Shown here: positions 8,743 through 16,078 of the stretch, one piece after another
How positions within the stretch are numbered: the stretch's first letter is position 1
Layout of the letters: each line of letters starts with the position of its first letter
Assembly: GCA_947476275.1 (NCBI GenBank)
Contig: CANJPQ010000006.1
Location: forward strand, 1-64,000
DNA from: Fidelibacterota bacterium
GTDB lineage: Bacteria > Pseudomonadota > Alphaproteobacteria > Rhodospirillales > Rhodospirillaceae
Direction: 5' to 3'
DNA length: 64,000 nucleotides
Program-made: the position numbers and the translations under genes
Notes under the pieces: model-generated
The model's input: the letters and a program-made list of their open reading frames with translations, nothing else
Database searches by the model: none
Told to the model about the DNA's origin: nothing

Positions 8743-9771
8743 TTAGGTGCCGTATTTCCAGCCGGTGATCATGCGCTCCACCGACACGCGCGCCTTCGCG
8801 GCGATCGCCGGATCGATGTGCACTTCCGTGGTCTCGGCCTCGAGCGAATGCAGGATGTTCTGCAGCTCGATTTTTTTCATGAACGGGCACAGGTTGCACG
8901 GCTTCACGAAGTCGAGTTCAGGGAAGTCGGCTGCGACGTTGTCGCTCATTGAGCACTCGGTCACGAGCACGACCTTGGGCGGCCGGTGCTTGGCGACATA
9001 GTCGATCATGCCCGCGGTCGAACCGGTGTAATCGCATTCGGCCACCACTTCGGGCGAGCACTCAGGGTGCGCGAGCACGACGACGCCCGGATTGCTCTCG
9101 CGCATGCCGCGGATGTCGGCCGGCGAGAACTGCTCATGGACCACGCAGCGGCCCTTCCAGGTGATGATCTCGGCCTTCACCAGCTTGGCGGTGTTCAGGG
9201 CGAGATATTCGTCCGGCAGCATGATCACGCGCGGCACACCAAGGCCTTCGACGATCTGCGCTGCATTCGCCGACGTGCAGCAGATGTCGGACTCGGCCTT
9301 CACGTCGGCGGACGTATTCACATAAGTGACCACCGGCACGCCCGGATACTGCGCCTTGAGCTTGCGCACGTCTGCGGCGGTGATCGCCTCGGCCAGGGTG
9401 CAGCCGGCACCCATGTCGGGGATCAGAACCTTCTTGCTCGGGTTCATGATCTTCGAGGTCTCGGCCATGAAGTGCACGCCGGCCATGACGATGATATCGG
9501 CTTCGGTCTTGGACGCGCTGCGGGCAAGCGCCAGCGAATCGCCCGTGATGTCGGCGACGCAATGGAAGATCTCCGGGGTCATATAGTTGTGGCCCAGGAT
9601 GACGGCGTTCTTTTGCGCCTTCAGCTGATTGATCCGATGGATCAGCGGCGCGAACACCGGCCATTCCACTTCCGGGATGACCTTGCGCACCTTGTCGTAA
9701 AGATGCGCGGTGCTCTTCTCGACCTCGGAGGTGTAGCGGAGGTCCGGCTTATTGGGATTGAGGACGTTCAT
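8743..9771 (-). CDS. nadA: Quinolinate synthase A
   Basis: [4Fe-4S] enzyme that condenses iminoaspartate with dihydroxyacetone phosphate to quinolinate. It is 342 residues. The N-terminal AVILGHNYMTPEIFHCVADI, the CCTSANA segment, TECSMSDNVA and the C-terminal CNLCPFMKKI carry the cluster-binding and active-site residues expected of NadA. The ATG is preceded by GAAAGG. A pair of 20-bp direct repeats 33-69 bp upstream is a candidate operator for the NadQ regulator encoded nearby. Confidence 0.96.
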   Translation of the reverse strand: MNVLNPNKPDLRYTSEVEKSTAHLYDKVRKVIPEVEWPVFAPLIHRINQLKAQKNAVILGHNYMTPEIFHCVADITGDSLALARSASKTEADIIVMAGVHFMAETSKIMNPSKKVLIPDMGAGCTLAEAITAADVRKLKAQYPGVPVVTYVNTSADVKAESDICCTSANAAQIVEGLGVPRVIMLPDEYLALNTAKLVKAEIITWKGRCVVHEQFSPADIRGMRESNPGVVVLAHPECSPEVVAECDYTGSTAGMIDYVAKHRPPKVVLVTECSMSDNVAADFPELDFVKPCNLCPFMKKIELQNILHSLEAETTEVHIDPAIAAKARVSVERMITGWKYGT

Positions 9772-9803
9772 ACCGGCGAACCTTTCGCGACAAGCGCAGA
9801 TGA

Positions 9804-9840
9804 AACTTTGAAGTACTTGTGCTAACTTTGAGTATATGTG
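9804..9840 (-). promoter_or_regulatory. 20-bp direct repeats before nadA, candidate NadQ operator
   Basis: On the plus strand, AACTTTGAAGTACTTGTG and AACTTTGAGTATATGTG begin exactly 20 bp apart (9804 and 9824), two helical turns, 33-69 bp upstream of the nadA ATG. A NadQ-type regulator is encoded 2 kb away, and that family is known to control nadABC in alphaproteobacteria. Binding here is inferred from position and repetition only. Confidence 0.55.
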
Positions 9841-10062
9841 GGACCTGAAAAAAGCACGGTTCCCACGTGCGCGCTGACCTAACTATGGAATGCCGGTGCT
9901 CAAGTCAAGCACAATGGGCCGTGCGTGGCACGCGCCTCGCAGAGTAATATATAAATACTATTTTGTATTCAATAGCTTAACGGCCATCCGGGGTGAGGAG
10001 CGCGGACGATTCTCCCGGGGCACTCGGACTGACAAGCGGCGATATTGCTACCGCCCACGCCG

Positions 10063-10884
10063 TCAGACGACCTCTTCTTCCCCCAGTGTCGTTTCCAGCT
10101 CGAAGCGGTCAAGCTTGGTCGGGCACATGCCGCAGTAATCGACTTCCTCTTCGGCAAAGAAGGCCGCGATTTCCGCATCGGTGGCGTCGAGGGAAAGGCC
10201 GTCGACCGCAAGATAGGGCTTCCACTCCGGGACGCCGTGCAAGTCGAACCGATCCGCCACCTGACCGAGATAGGCAATCGACGGGCATTTCCAAAGCTTG
10301 TTTTCATGCAATTGCGGGCAAGCTTTCTCCGCGCAAACCTCCCAAGCCTTGCGGGGATTATTGTCCGCGAACGGACGCATGTTTTTCCCTTCCCCAACGT
10401 AGGGGTCGTACCAATTCTCGTTCGAATTGTAGACGAACACTTTTGCGCCAGCTTGCTGCCAGGATCCGAGCAGAGGCATGACCTTATTCATGCGCGCAAC
10501 GTAATCAGGCTCCTTCCCATGGATGCTGACCACCAACGACGCGTCTGTGGCGATCAACGCCTCGTCGAGAGTCGGATGACGTCCGAGAAGGAGACCGTTT
10601 GAAAAGATGCGCAGTTCGGTCTCGGGGAACAGCTCTTTCGTGAGGTAGATATAATCCTTGAAGCGGGGATTGATCGCGGGTTCGCCGCCGAGAAGATGAA
10701 ACGTCCGGGGCTTGATACGCTTCGACCAAGCGGTCAGCCATTCCTTGCCTGTTTCATAAGGCATGATGCCACCCGGCGCAGACGCCGATTTCACGCCGTA
10801 GTTGCTGTAGTGACTGCAGCCCTTGCAGTGCAGATTGCATGCATGCGCTAAGTGAAATTGGATGTCGTTAATCTGCACGGCCAT
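10063..10884 (-). CDS. Radical SAM protein with Cys-rich C-terminus
   Basis: About 273 residues. The N-terminal CNLHCKGC (CX3CX2C) binds the SAM-associated [4Fe-4S] cluster, followed by LLGGEPAINP (the GGE SAM-binding motif). The C-terminal third has further cysteines (CAEKACP, KCPS, YCGMC) consistent with a SPASM-like auxiliary cluster. The ATG with GAGGG eight bases upstream is preferred over a GTG 15 bases earlier. It sits between nadQ and nadA on the same strand, separated from nadA by about 290 bp. The substrate is unknown, and no precursor peptide gene is evident next to it. Confidence 0.85.
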   Translation of the reverse strand: MAVQINDIQFHLAHACNLHCKGCSHYSNYGVKSASAPGGIMPYETGKEWLTAWSKRIKPRTFHLLGGEPAINPRFKDYIYLTKELFPETELRIFSNGLLLGRHPTLDEALIATDASLVVSIHGKEPDYVARMNKVMPLLGSWQQAGAKVFVYNSNENWYDPYVGEGKNMRPFADNNPRKAWEVCAEKACPQLHENKLWKCPSIAYLGQVADRFDLHGVPEWKPYLAVDGLSLDATDAEIAAFFAEEEVDYCGMCPTKLDRFELETTLGEEEVV

Positions 10885-10964
10885 TGGAATAACCCTCACC
10901 TGGGGCGAACAGCCCCCTCACATACTCCCATTGCCGACTTAAGGATGGGTTAAACGAATATCGG

Positions 10965-10974
10965 AAGTATACTT
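10965..10974. promoter_or_regulatory. Palindrome AAGTATACTT upstream of the radical SAM gene
   Basis: A perfect 10-bp palindrome in the spacer between nadQ and the radical SAM gene. It resembles the AAGTACTT core in the nadA upstream repeat, so it may be another site for the same regulator. Weak evidence. Confidence 0.3.
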
Positions 10975-11000
10975 GATAGACCCTGCAGTAATTGCAGGTG

Positions 11001-11972
11001 TCACCGAGCGCCGCGTCGCACGCGCAAGGGCAGGCGCACGCCAGGCGCCTGACGCTCCAAGATCACGCCACGGCGGAATCGAAACAATTCCGCCGGCCTT
11101 CCGCCGGTCTGCGCGGAGATTTGCCCGGTGGGTTCGACAAGCCCTTCATGCGCGACCAGACGCCGGAAGTTCTGCTTGTGCAGGGGGCCGCCCGCCAGCG
11201 CCTCCACAGCACGCTGCAGCTGAAGTAGCGTGAACGCTGGCGGCATGAGCTCAAAGATCACAGGGCGGTATTTGATCTTGGCACGCAGGCGTCCCATGGC
11301 CGTCGCCAGGATGCGGCGGTGATCCTTGATCAGTGGCGACCCGATGATGGAGGCATGCGTATCTTGCTTCAGCAGGCGACCGTCGCGGGCGCTTTCCGCC
11401 ACCATGCCGGCCTCATAGAGCAGTTCGTAGCGTTCCAGCACCCGCTCGTTGTCCCAGGGTGCTTCCCCGAGGGCAAACATTAGATCCGCCCGTTCGCGCC
11501 GCTGCTGGAGTTCCGCTTTCGATGTGGCGGACTCGCACCACGCTTTCAGACGCGGTGCGATCACCGAGTCCAATATCGGCGGCGCGCCGGTCCGCCAGTC
11601 CTCCCACGGGAAGGACCGATACCAATCCGTCCAAGCGCCCTCGCCCGGCGGCCTGCCGTCGGTCTGACCGAGCAGGGCGAGATAGCCGACGGACACCGGA
11701 CGCGGACCGCCCGAGCGTTCCTGCGGATCGCGGAAGCGATCACCGAAGGTATAGAGCTGCTCCACATAACCTAGTGGCAGGCCGGTTTGTTGATCGACCC
11801 AGGTGCGCAGGCCTTCTTCCAAGGTGCGATGGCCGGCCGGATCGAACGGGCCGCAGGGCAACCCGAGTCCGTGTTCGCCGCCCACATTGACGAGCAGCGT
11901 CTTGGGCGCGCCATCGCTCACGGCGACAATCACCGCGGACAACTCGATCATGACGCCGGTGATGGCGGCCAC
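11001..11972 (-). CDS. nadQ: NAD biosynthesis regulator, Nudix-like plus winged HTH
   Basis: A 323-residue protein matching the NadQ family (Nudix-like domain fused to a C-terminal winged helix). Residues 8-140 look Nudix-derived (SAVIVAVSDGAPKTLLVNV, LEEGLRTWVDQQTGLPLGYV, YTFGDRFRDP, VGYLALL). Residues 220-300 contain the DNA-binding part (FTLLQLQRAVEALAGGPLHKQNFRRLV). NadQ proteins are known repressors of nadABC in alphaproteobacteria. The GTG start has TGGAG ten bases upstream; an internal ATG at 11951 is the alternative. It is divergent from fliF and upstream of the radical SAM and nad genes. Confidence 0.85.
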   Translation of the reverse strand: MAAITGVMIELSAVIVAVSDGAPKTLLVNVGGEHGLGLPCGPFDPAGHRTLEEGLRTWVDQQTGLPLGYVEQLYTFGDRFRDPQERSGGPRPVSVGYLALLGQTDGRPPGEGAWTDWYRSFPWEDWRTGAPPILDSVIAPRLKAWCESATSKAELQQRRERADLMFALGEAPWDNERVLERYELLYEAGMVAESARDGRLLKQDTHASIIGSPLIKDHRRILATAMGRLRAKIKYRPVIFELMPPAFTLLQLQRAVEALAGGPLHKQNFRRLVAHEGLVEPTGQISAQTGGRPAELFRFRRGVILERQAPGVRLPLRVRRGAR

Positions 11973-12032
11973 GGGCTTGATGCTCCAGAAGGAATTGGCG
12001 AATCAACGTAGTATCTACTTTGCCACAGCGCC

Positions 12033-12047
12033 CGGCAAAAATTTCCG
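12033..12047. promoter_or_regulatory. CGGCAAAA...CCG box upstream of fliF
   Basis: CGGCAAAAATTTCCG lies about 90 bp before the fliF start and closely matches CGGCAAAATTTGCCG in front of flhA. A GTTAAC site follows at 12051-12056. These may be FlbD- and CtrA-type sites respectively, but neither assignment can be proved from sequence alone. Confidence 0.4.
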
Positions 12048-12133
12048 AGTGTTAACGAGTTCTTCAGCGCGCAGCCCTAGCGTCCGGCCCAGGCGTCAAA
12101 GCGACCTAATCCAGACCCAGGGGACCGGGGCGA

Positions 12134-13765
12134 ATGAACCCTTTCGTTCAACAGATGAAGAACCTCGGCCCGGCCCGACTGGCCGCCATGGCCGGCGTCG
12201 GCGTCGGCCTCATCGCCTTCATCATCTTCTTCGCGACACGCTTCTCCGCGCCGCAGATGGAGACCCTGTATAGCAACCTTTCCGGCACCGACAGCCGCGA
12301 GATCATGAAGCAGCTGGAACTCTCCGGCGTTCAGTTCCGCACCCTCAACAACAATGCCGAAATTCAGGTCCCCTCCGAAAAAGTGCCGGGACTGCGCATG
12401 CAGATGGCCGAGCAGGGCCTGCCGTCCGGCGGTTCGGTCGGATACGAGCTGTTCGACACGCAGGATGCGCTCTCGACCACCAACTTCATGCAGAACGTCA
12501 ACCTGGTGCGCGCCATCGAAGGCGAACTGTCCCGCACCATCAAGTCGATCGAGGGCGTCCAGAACGCGCGCGTGCACCTGGTGATGCCGCAGCGGGAAAT
12601 GTTCACCCGCGAGACGCAGGAGCCCACCGCCTCGGTCTACATCAAGATGAAGAGCGGACGCCTCGCGGAGAATCAGGTCACCGCGATCCAGCACCTGATC
12701 GCGTCTGCGGTGCCGAAGCTGAAGCCGAACAATATCTCGATCGTCGATGAGCGCGGCACGCTGCTCTCGCGCTCCTATCAGAACGATGCGCAGATGGTCG
12801 TCGCCCAGCAGGACGACGCCCGCACGAAGCTCGAGCACCGCCTGTCGCAGGCCATCATGTCGATGGTGGAAAGCTCGCTCGGGCCCGGCAAGGTGCGTGC
12901 GGAAGTGCGCGCCGAAATGGAATTCGACAAGATCGTGACGGCGGAGGAAATCTACGACCCGGAGAAGTCCGCGCCGCGGTCGACCGTCACCGTTCAGGAA
13001 GCCAACAAGCAATCCGAAGCCGAGCCCGACAACGTGTCGGTGTCGAACAACCTGCCCGATGCCAAACAGAATGCCGGCAACGGCGGCAGGTCTCAGACCG
13101 ACGAGTCGCGCACGGAAGAAACGATCAACTACGAAGTCTCGAAGAAGACCGTGAACTCGGTACGCGAGAACGGCAGCCTCAAGCGCCTGTCGGTCGCCGT
13201 GCTGGTGGACGGAAACTACACGCCCGGCGAAGCCGGCAAGAAGGTCTATGCCGCCCTGCCGGAAGAGACTCTGACCAAGATCGAGTCGCTGGTGAAATCC
13301 GCCATCGGCTTCGACAGCAACCGCGGCGACCAGGTCGACGTTGTGAACATGCAGTTCAACAACTTCGACGACCTCGCCGGCGGACCGGAACCGTTCAACT
13401 TCCTCGGCTTCACCAAGGAAGAGATCATGCGCATGGCCGAGGGTCTCGGCGTGGCAGTGGTCGCGGTGCTGGTCATCCTGCTGGTCGTCCGTCCGCTGGT
13501 CACCCGCGCGTTCGAGTCCATGCCCTCCGGCGAAGATGCGCTCATGTCCGCCGATGGTGGCATGGCGCAACTCACCGGCCCCGGTGGCGTACCGATGCCG
13601 ATGGTCTCGGGCGAGGAGGAGGAGGATCTCGACGAGCTTATCGACATCGATAAAGTCGAGGGCCGCGTCAAAGCCTCCAGCTTGCGCAAGATCAGCGACA
13701 TCGTCGACAAGCACCCGGAAGAAGCGCTCGCGATCATCCGGACCTGGCTGTACCAGGAAACGTGA
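12134..13765 (+). CDS. fliF: Flagellar MS-ring protein FliF
   Basis: A 543-residue MS-ring subunit of the flagellar basal body. One transmembrane segment near residues 17-35 and a second near 435-455 flank the periplasmic ring-building region, which includes YELFDTQDALSTTNFMQNVN and ARVHLVMPQREMF. The acidic cytoplasmic tail ends in KHPEEALAIIRTWLYQ, the FliG-binding end. It is first in a long plus-strand flagellar cluster, divergent from nadQ. The usual next gene, fliG, is missing here: fliH starts 35 bp after the stop codon. Confidence 0.97.
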   Translation: MNPFVQQMKNLGPARLAAMAGVGVGLIAFIIFFATRFSAPQMETLYSNLSGTDSREIMKQLELSGVQFRTLNNNAEIQVPSEKVPGLRMQMAEQGLPSGGSVGYELFDTQDALSTTNFMQNVNLVRAIEGELSRTIKSIEGVQNARVHLVMPQREMFTRETQEPTASVYIKMKSGRLAENQVTAIQHLIASAVPKLKPNNISIVDERGTLLSRSYQNDAQMVVAQQDDARTKLEHRLSQAIMSMVESSLGPGKVRAEVRAEMEFDKIVTAEEIYDPEKSAPRSTVTVQEANKQSEAEPDNVSVSNNLPDAKQNAGNGGRSQTDESRTEETINYEVSKKTVNSVRENGSLKRLSVAVLVDGNYTPGEAGKKVYAALPEETLTKIESLVKSAIGFDSNRGDQVDVVNMQFNNFDDLAGGPEPFNFLGFTKEEIMRMAEGLGVAVVAVLVILLVVRPLVTRAFESMPSGEDALMSADGGMAQLTGPGGVPMPMVSGEEEEDLDELIDIDKVEGRVKASSLRKISDIVDKHPEEALAIIRTWLYQET

Positions 13766-13766
13766 T

Positions 13767-13799
13767 AGGCTCGTCTTCGGCGAGATAGCAGGCGAGCCT
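13767..13799. other. Inverted repeat between fliF and fliH
   Basis: AGGCTCG and CGAGCCT lie 19 bp apart in the short fliF-fliH spacer, and could form a stem in the mRNA. No U-tract follows. It marks the place where fliG is found in many relatives. Confidence 0.4.
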
Positions 13800-13800
13800 T

Positions 13801-14628
13801 ATGGCGCAGCGCTCAAAGAAATTCCTGTTCGAGCGATCGTTCGACGACCCGAACCGGCTGTACATGCCGGGCGAGCGTCGGCGCGCGGAAGTGGAGGCGG
13901 AAGTCGCTTCAAACGCCGCGGTCGCCGCCGTGCACACGAACCTTGCCCCACCACCACCGCCGGAACCGGAAGGTCCGTCGCCGGAGGAAATACACCAAGC
14001 CCAGATCGAAGCCGCCCGCGAGGAAGGCTACGTCCAGGGCCACACCGCTGCGCTTGAGGAAGCCGAGACCGCGCGCGAGCATTACATCGCCGATGCGCTC
14101 AATCTGATCGCGCAAGGCGTCGACAAACTCGGCGACCAGCAGCGCGAGGCCTATAACGAACTCGCCAACGACGCCATGCGGATGGTGTTCGCGATCGTGC
14201 GCAAGCTACTGCCGCCGGTTGCCCATCATCACGCGGCCGAAGCCATCGGCGAGTTCGTGCGCGAAGTGCTGCCGCTGGCCGCCTCCGAGCCCAAGCTGCT
14301 GGTGCGCGCCCACAACATGATCACGGCGGACCTCGAAGTCCGCCTTCAACCGATTGCCAACCGCGCCGGATTCCGCGGCTCCCTGGTGGTTGTGCCGGAT
14401 TACGAACTCCAGCCGGGCGATTGCCGGATCGAATGGGACGGCGGCGGCGCGGAACGCGACGAAGGCCGCATCTGGCGGGAAATCCGCGGCGTGCTCGCCG
14501 CGACCCTCGGGGATATCGATCCGGCCGCCCTCGACGCGGCCGCCGACCAGGCGCCGGAAACGGCTGCCGCCGCGCCGGCTGAGCCGGCGGCGACCGAAGT
14601 GGATGAGGAAAAGGTCACACCGGCTTAA
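13801..14628 (+). CDS. fliH: Flagellar assembly protein FliH-like
   Basis: A 275-residue FliH/FlbE-type protein, the regulator and stator of the export ATPase FliI. It has a basic N-terminus (AQRSKKFLFERSFDDP), a Pro-rich stretch, a Glu/Ala-rich coiled coil (about 60-115, including AREEGYVQGHTAALEEAE) and a C-terminal FliH domain (VPDYELQPGDCRIEWDGGG). A low-complexity Ala/Glu tail follows from about residue 240. fliI and fliJ are about 13 kb downstream on the opposite strand. Confidence 0.88.
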   Translation: MAQRSKKFLFERSFDDPNRLYMPGERRRAEVEAEVASNAAVAAVHTNLAPPPPPEPEGPSPEEIHQAQIEAAREEGYVQGHTAALEEAETAREHYIADALNLIAQGVDKLGDQQREAYNELANDAMRMVFAIVRKLLPPVAHHHAAEAIGEFVREVLPLAASEPKLLVRAHNMITADLEVRLQPIANRAGFRGSLVVVPDYELQPGDCRIEWDGGGAERDEGRIWREIRGVLAATLGDIDPAALDAAADQAPETAAAAPAEPAATEVDEEKVTPA

Positions 14629-14639
14629 GGGCGCGATGA

Positions 14640-14651
14640 GTTAACCTCTTA
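14640..14651. promoter_or_regulatory. GTTAACCTCTTAA, CtrA-like site before fliN
   Basis: GTTAACC followed by TTAA lies in the 104-bp fliH-fliN spacer. It contains the CtrA half-site TTAACC, but the second TTAA has shorter spacing than the classic TTAA-N7-TTAA. It could mark an internal promoter. Confidence 0.35.
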
Positions 14652-14732
14652 AGACGGGATTAGGGACTTTTGTTGGATAAGTAACGCTTCCAGGAATGCG
14701 TGCAGGGCGTCCGCCGCCCGCCGGAGAGTGCG

Positions 14733-15131
14733 ATGTCAGAGCAAGACGACACGGAGCGCAAAAAAAGGGACGTCAGCCCCTTGTCGCTCAATGAAATCGA
14801 AGGCGACGGCCGGCCGAAGAAGTCGGACGGCGAGGATGATTCTTGGGACGATCCGCCGGCGGACATCCCCGACAAGCCGCGCTCGGCGCAAGACCTTGAA
14901 GCCGTCTACGACATTCCCGTGCGCGTCTCCGCCGTGCTCGGCAAATCCTCCATGCAGGTGAACGAGCTTCTGAAGCTCGGGCGCGGCGCGGTGGTGGAGT
15001 TGGATCGCAAGGTCGGCGAAGCCATCGACATCTATGTGAATGACCGCCTGGTCGCGCGCGGTGAAGTCGTGGTGGTCGATGACCGCCTGGGCATCACCAT
15101 GACCGAAATCATCAAGACGCAGAAGAATTAG
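14733..15131 (+). CDS. fliN: Flagellar motor switch protein FliN
   Basis: A 132-residue C-ring component that interacts with CheY-P and with FliH. The first 55 residues are hydrophilic and acidic. The C-terminal SpoA domain carries YDIPVRVSAVLGKSSMQVNE, LGRGAVVELDRKVGEAIDIYV and ARGEVVVVDDRLGITMTEII, all typical of FliN. I chose the ATG with GGAGAG five bases upstream; a GTG 33 bases earlier has no clear ribosome site. It is followed by the MotA-like gene two bases after its stop codon. Confidence 0.95.
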   Translation: MSEQDDTERKKRDVSPLSLNEIEGDGRPKKSDGEDDSWDDPPADIPDKPRSAQDLEAVYDIPVRVSAVLGKSSMQVNELLKLGRGAVVELDRKVGEAIDIYVNDRLVARGEVVVVDDRLGITMTEIIKTQKN

Positions 15132-15133
15132 CC

Positions 15134-15994
15134 GTGAACGCCTCCAACCGTCCCACCGTCGCCTCACCGGGAAGCAGCATGTCCGAATACGGCGACGCGA
15201 TGAGCGGCGCGCGGCGCGCCCGGTACGACGGCGCAACCATCATCGGCCTGACCGCCGCGATCGGGCTGATCGGCCTGGCGATCGTGTTCGGCGGATCGGC
15301 GAGCGCGTTCTTCGACCTGCCCTCGCTCATGATCGTGCTGGGCGGCACCTTTGCAGTCACCACCATCTGTTTCAGCTTCCAGGACGTGTCGCGCACCATC
15401 GGCGTGATCGGCTCGACGATTGTCCATCGCGAGCGCAATGCCCACGATGTTGCCTTCACCATGCTCGAACTCGCGGACTACTGCCGCAAGCACGGCGTGC
15501 TCGGCCTACAAGGCGTCGGCCTTGCCCGCTTCGCCGCGGAGCCGTTCCTGCATAAAGGTCTGGGATTGGTCATCGACGGCCTGCCCGAGAAAGAAATCGG
15601 CGACATCCTGGACGAAGAACAGGCCGGCACCACGGCCCGCGTCTACCGCTCCGCCGGCGTGCTGCGCAAAGCCGCCGAGATCGCCCCGGCGATGGGCCTG
15701 ATCGGCACGCTGATCGGCCTGGTCCACATGCTCGGCCACCTGGGCGACCCGAAGTCCATCGGCCCGGCCATGGCGCTCGCCCTGCTCACCACCTTCTACG
15801 GCGCCGTGCTGGCCAACATGGTGTTCAACCCGCTCGCCTCAAAGTTCGAGCGCAACGCGGCGGAAGAACACCTGATCCAGCACCTTCAGGCGCTGGGTAT
15901 CCTGTCCATCGCGCGCAAGGAGAATCCGCGCCGGCTGGAGATGCTGCTCAACAGCGCCCTGCCGCCGGACGGCAAGGTTCATTTTTTCGACTAA
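15134..15994 (+). CDS. motA: MotA/TolQ/ExbB-type flagellar motor stator protein
   Basis: A 286-residue proton-channel stator subunit of the MotA/PomA type. Four transmembrane segments are visible, including ATIIGLTAAIGLIGLAIVFG, SLMIVLGGTFAVTTICF and the paired C-terminal helices in PAMGLIGTLIGLVHML and ALALLTTFYGAVLANMVF, with the conserved Pro residues. A cytoplasmic loop lies between helices 2 and 3. The start could be this GTG just after fliN or the ATG at 15179, which has GGGAAG upstream. No motB lies next to it, so its partner must be elsewhere. Confidence 0.88.
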   Translation: MNASNRPTVASPGSSMSEYGDAMSGARRARYDGATIIGLTAAIGLIGLAIVFGGSASAFFDLPSLMIVLGGTFAVTTICFSFQDVSRTIGVIGSTIVHRERNAHDVAFTMLELADYCRKHGVLGLQGVGLARFAAEPFLHKGLGLVIDGLPEKEIGDILDEEQAGTTARVYRSAGVLRKAAEIAPAMGLIGTLIGLVHMLGHLGDPKSIGPAMALALLTTFYGAVLANMVFNPLASKFERNAAEEHLIQHLQALGILSIARKENPRRLEMLLNSALPPDGKVHFFD

Positions 15995-16004
15995 GCGGCA
16001 TTTA

Positions 16005-16026
16005 CCCGCGTCACCGTTGACGCGGG
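16005..16026. other. 9-bp stem hairpin between motA and flbD
   Basis: CCCGCGTCA, loop CCGT, TGACGCGGG form a perfect hairpin just after the motA stop codon. No T-run follows, so it is either a weak terminator, an mRNA-stabilising structure or a binding site. Confidence 0.5.
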
Positions 16027-16078
16027 AGCCCGCGCAGTCGATAACACCAGCGATAGTTCCTAGGGTGGGTCTAACCGC

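Noticed and set aside
9926-9941. Sigma-54-like TGGCACG-N4-TCGCA on the plus strand upstream of nadA
   Set aside because: One mismatch in the essential GC element, and no plus-strand gene lies downstream.
12077-13714. A 545-codon frame antisense to fliF
   Set aside because: Composition is His/Arg/Asp-rich antisense of FliF, with no domain.
16005-16026. Intrinsic terminator between motA and flbD
   Set aside because: The hairpin is perfect but no T-run follows, so it is listed only as a hairpin.
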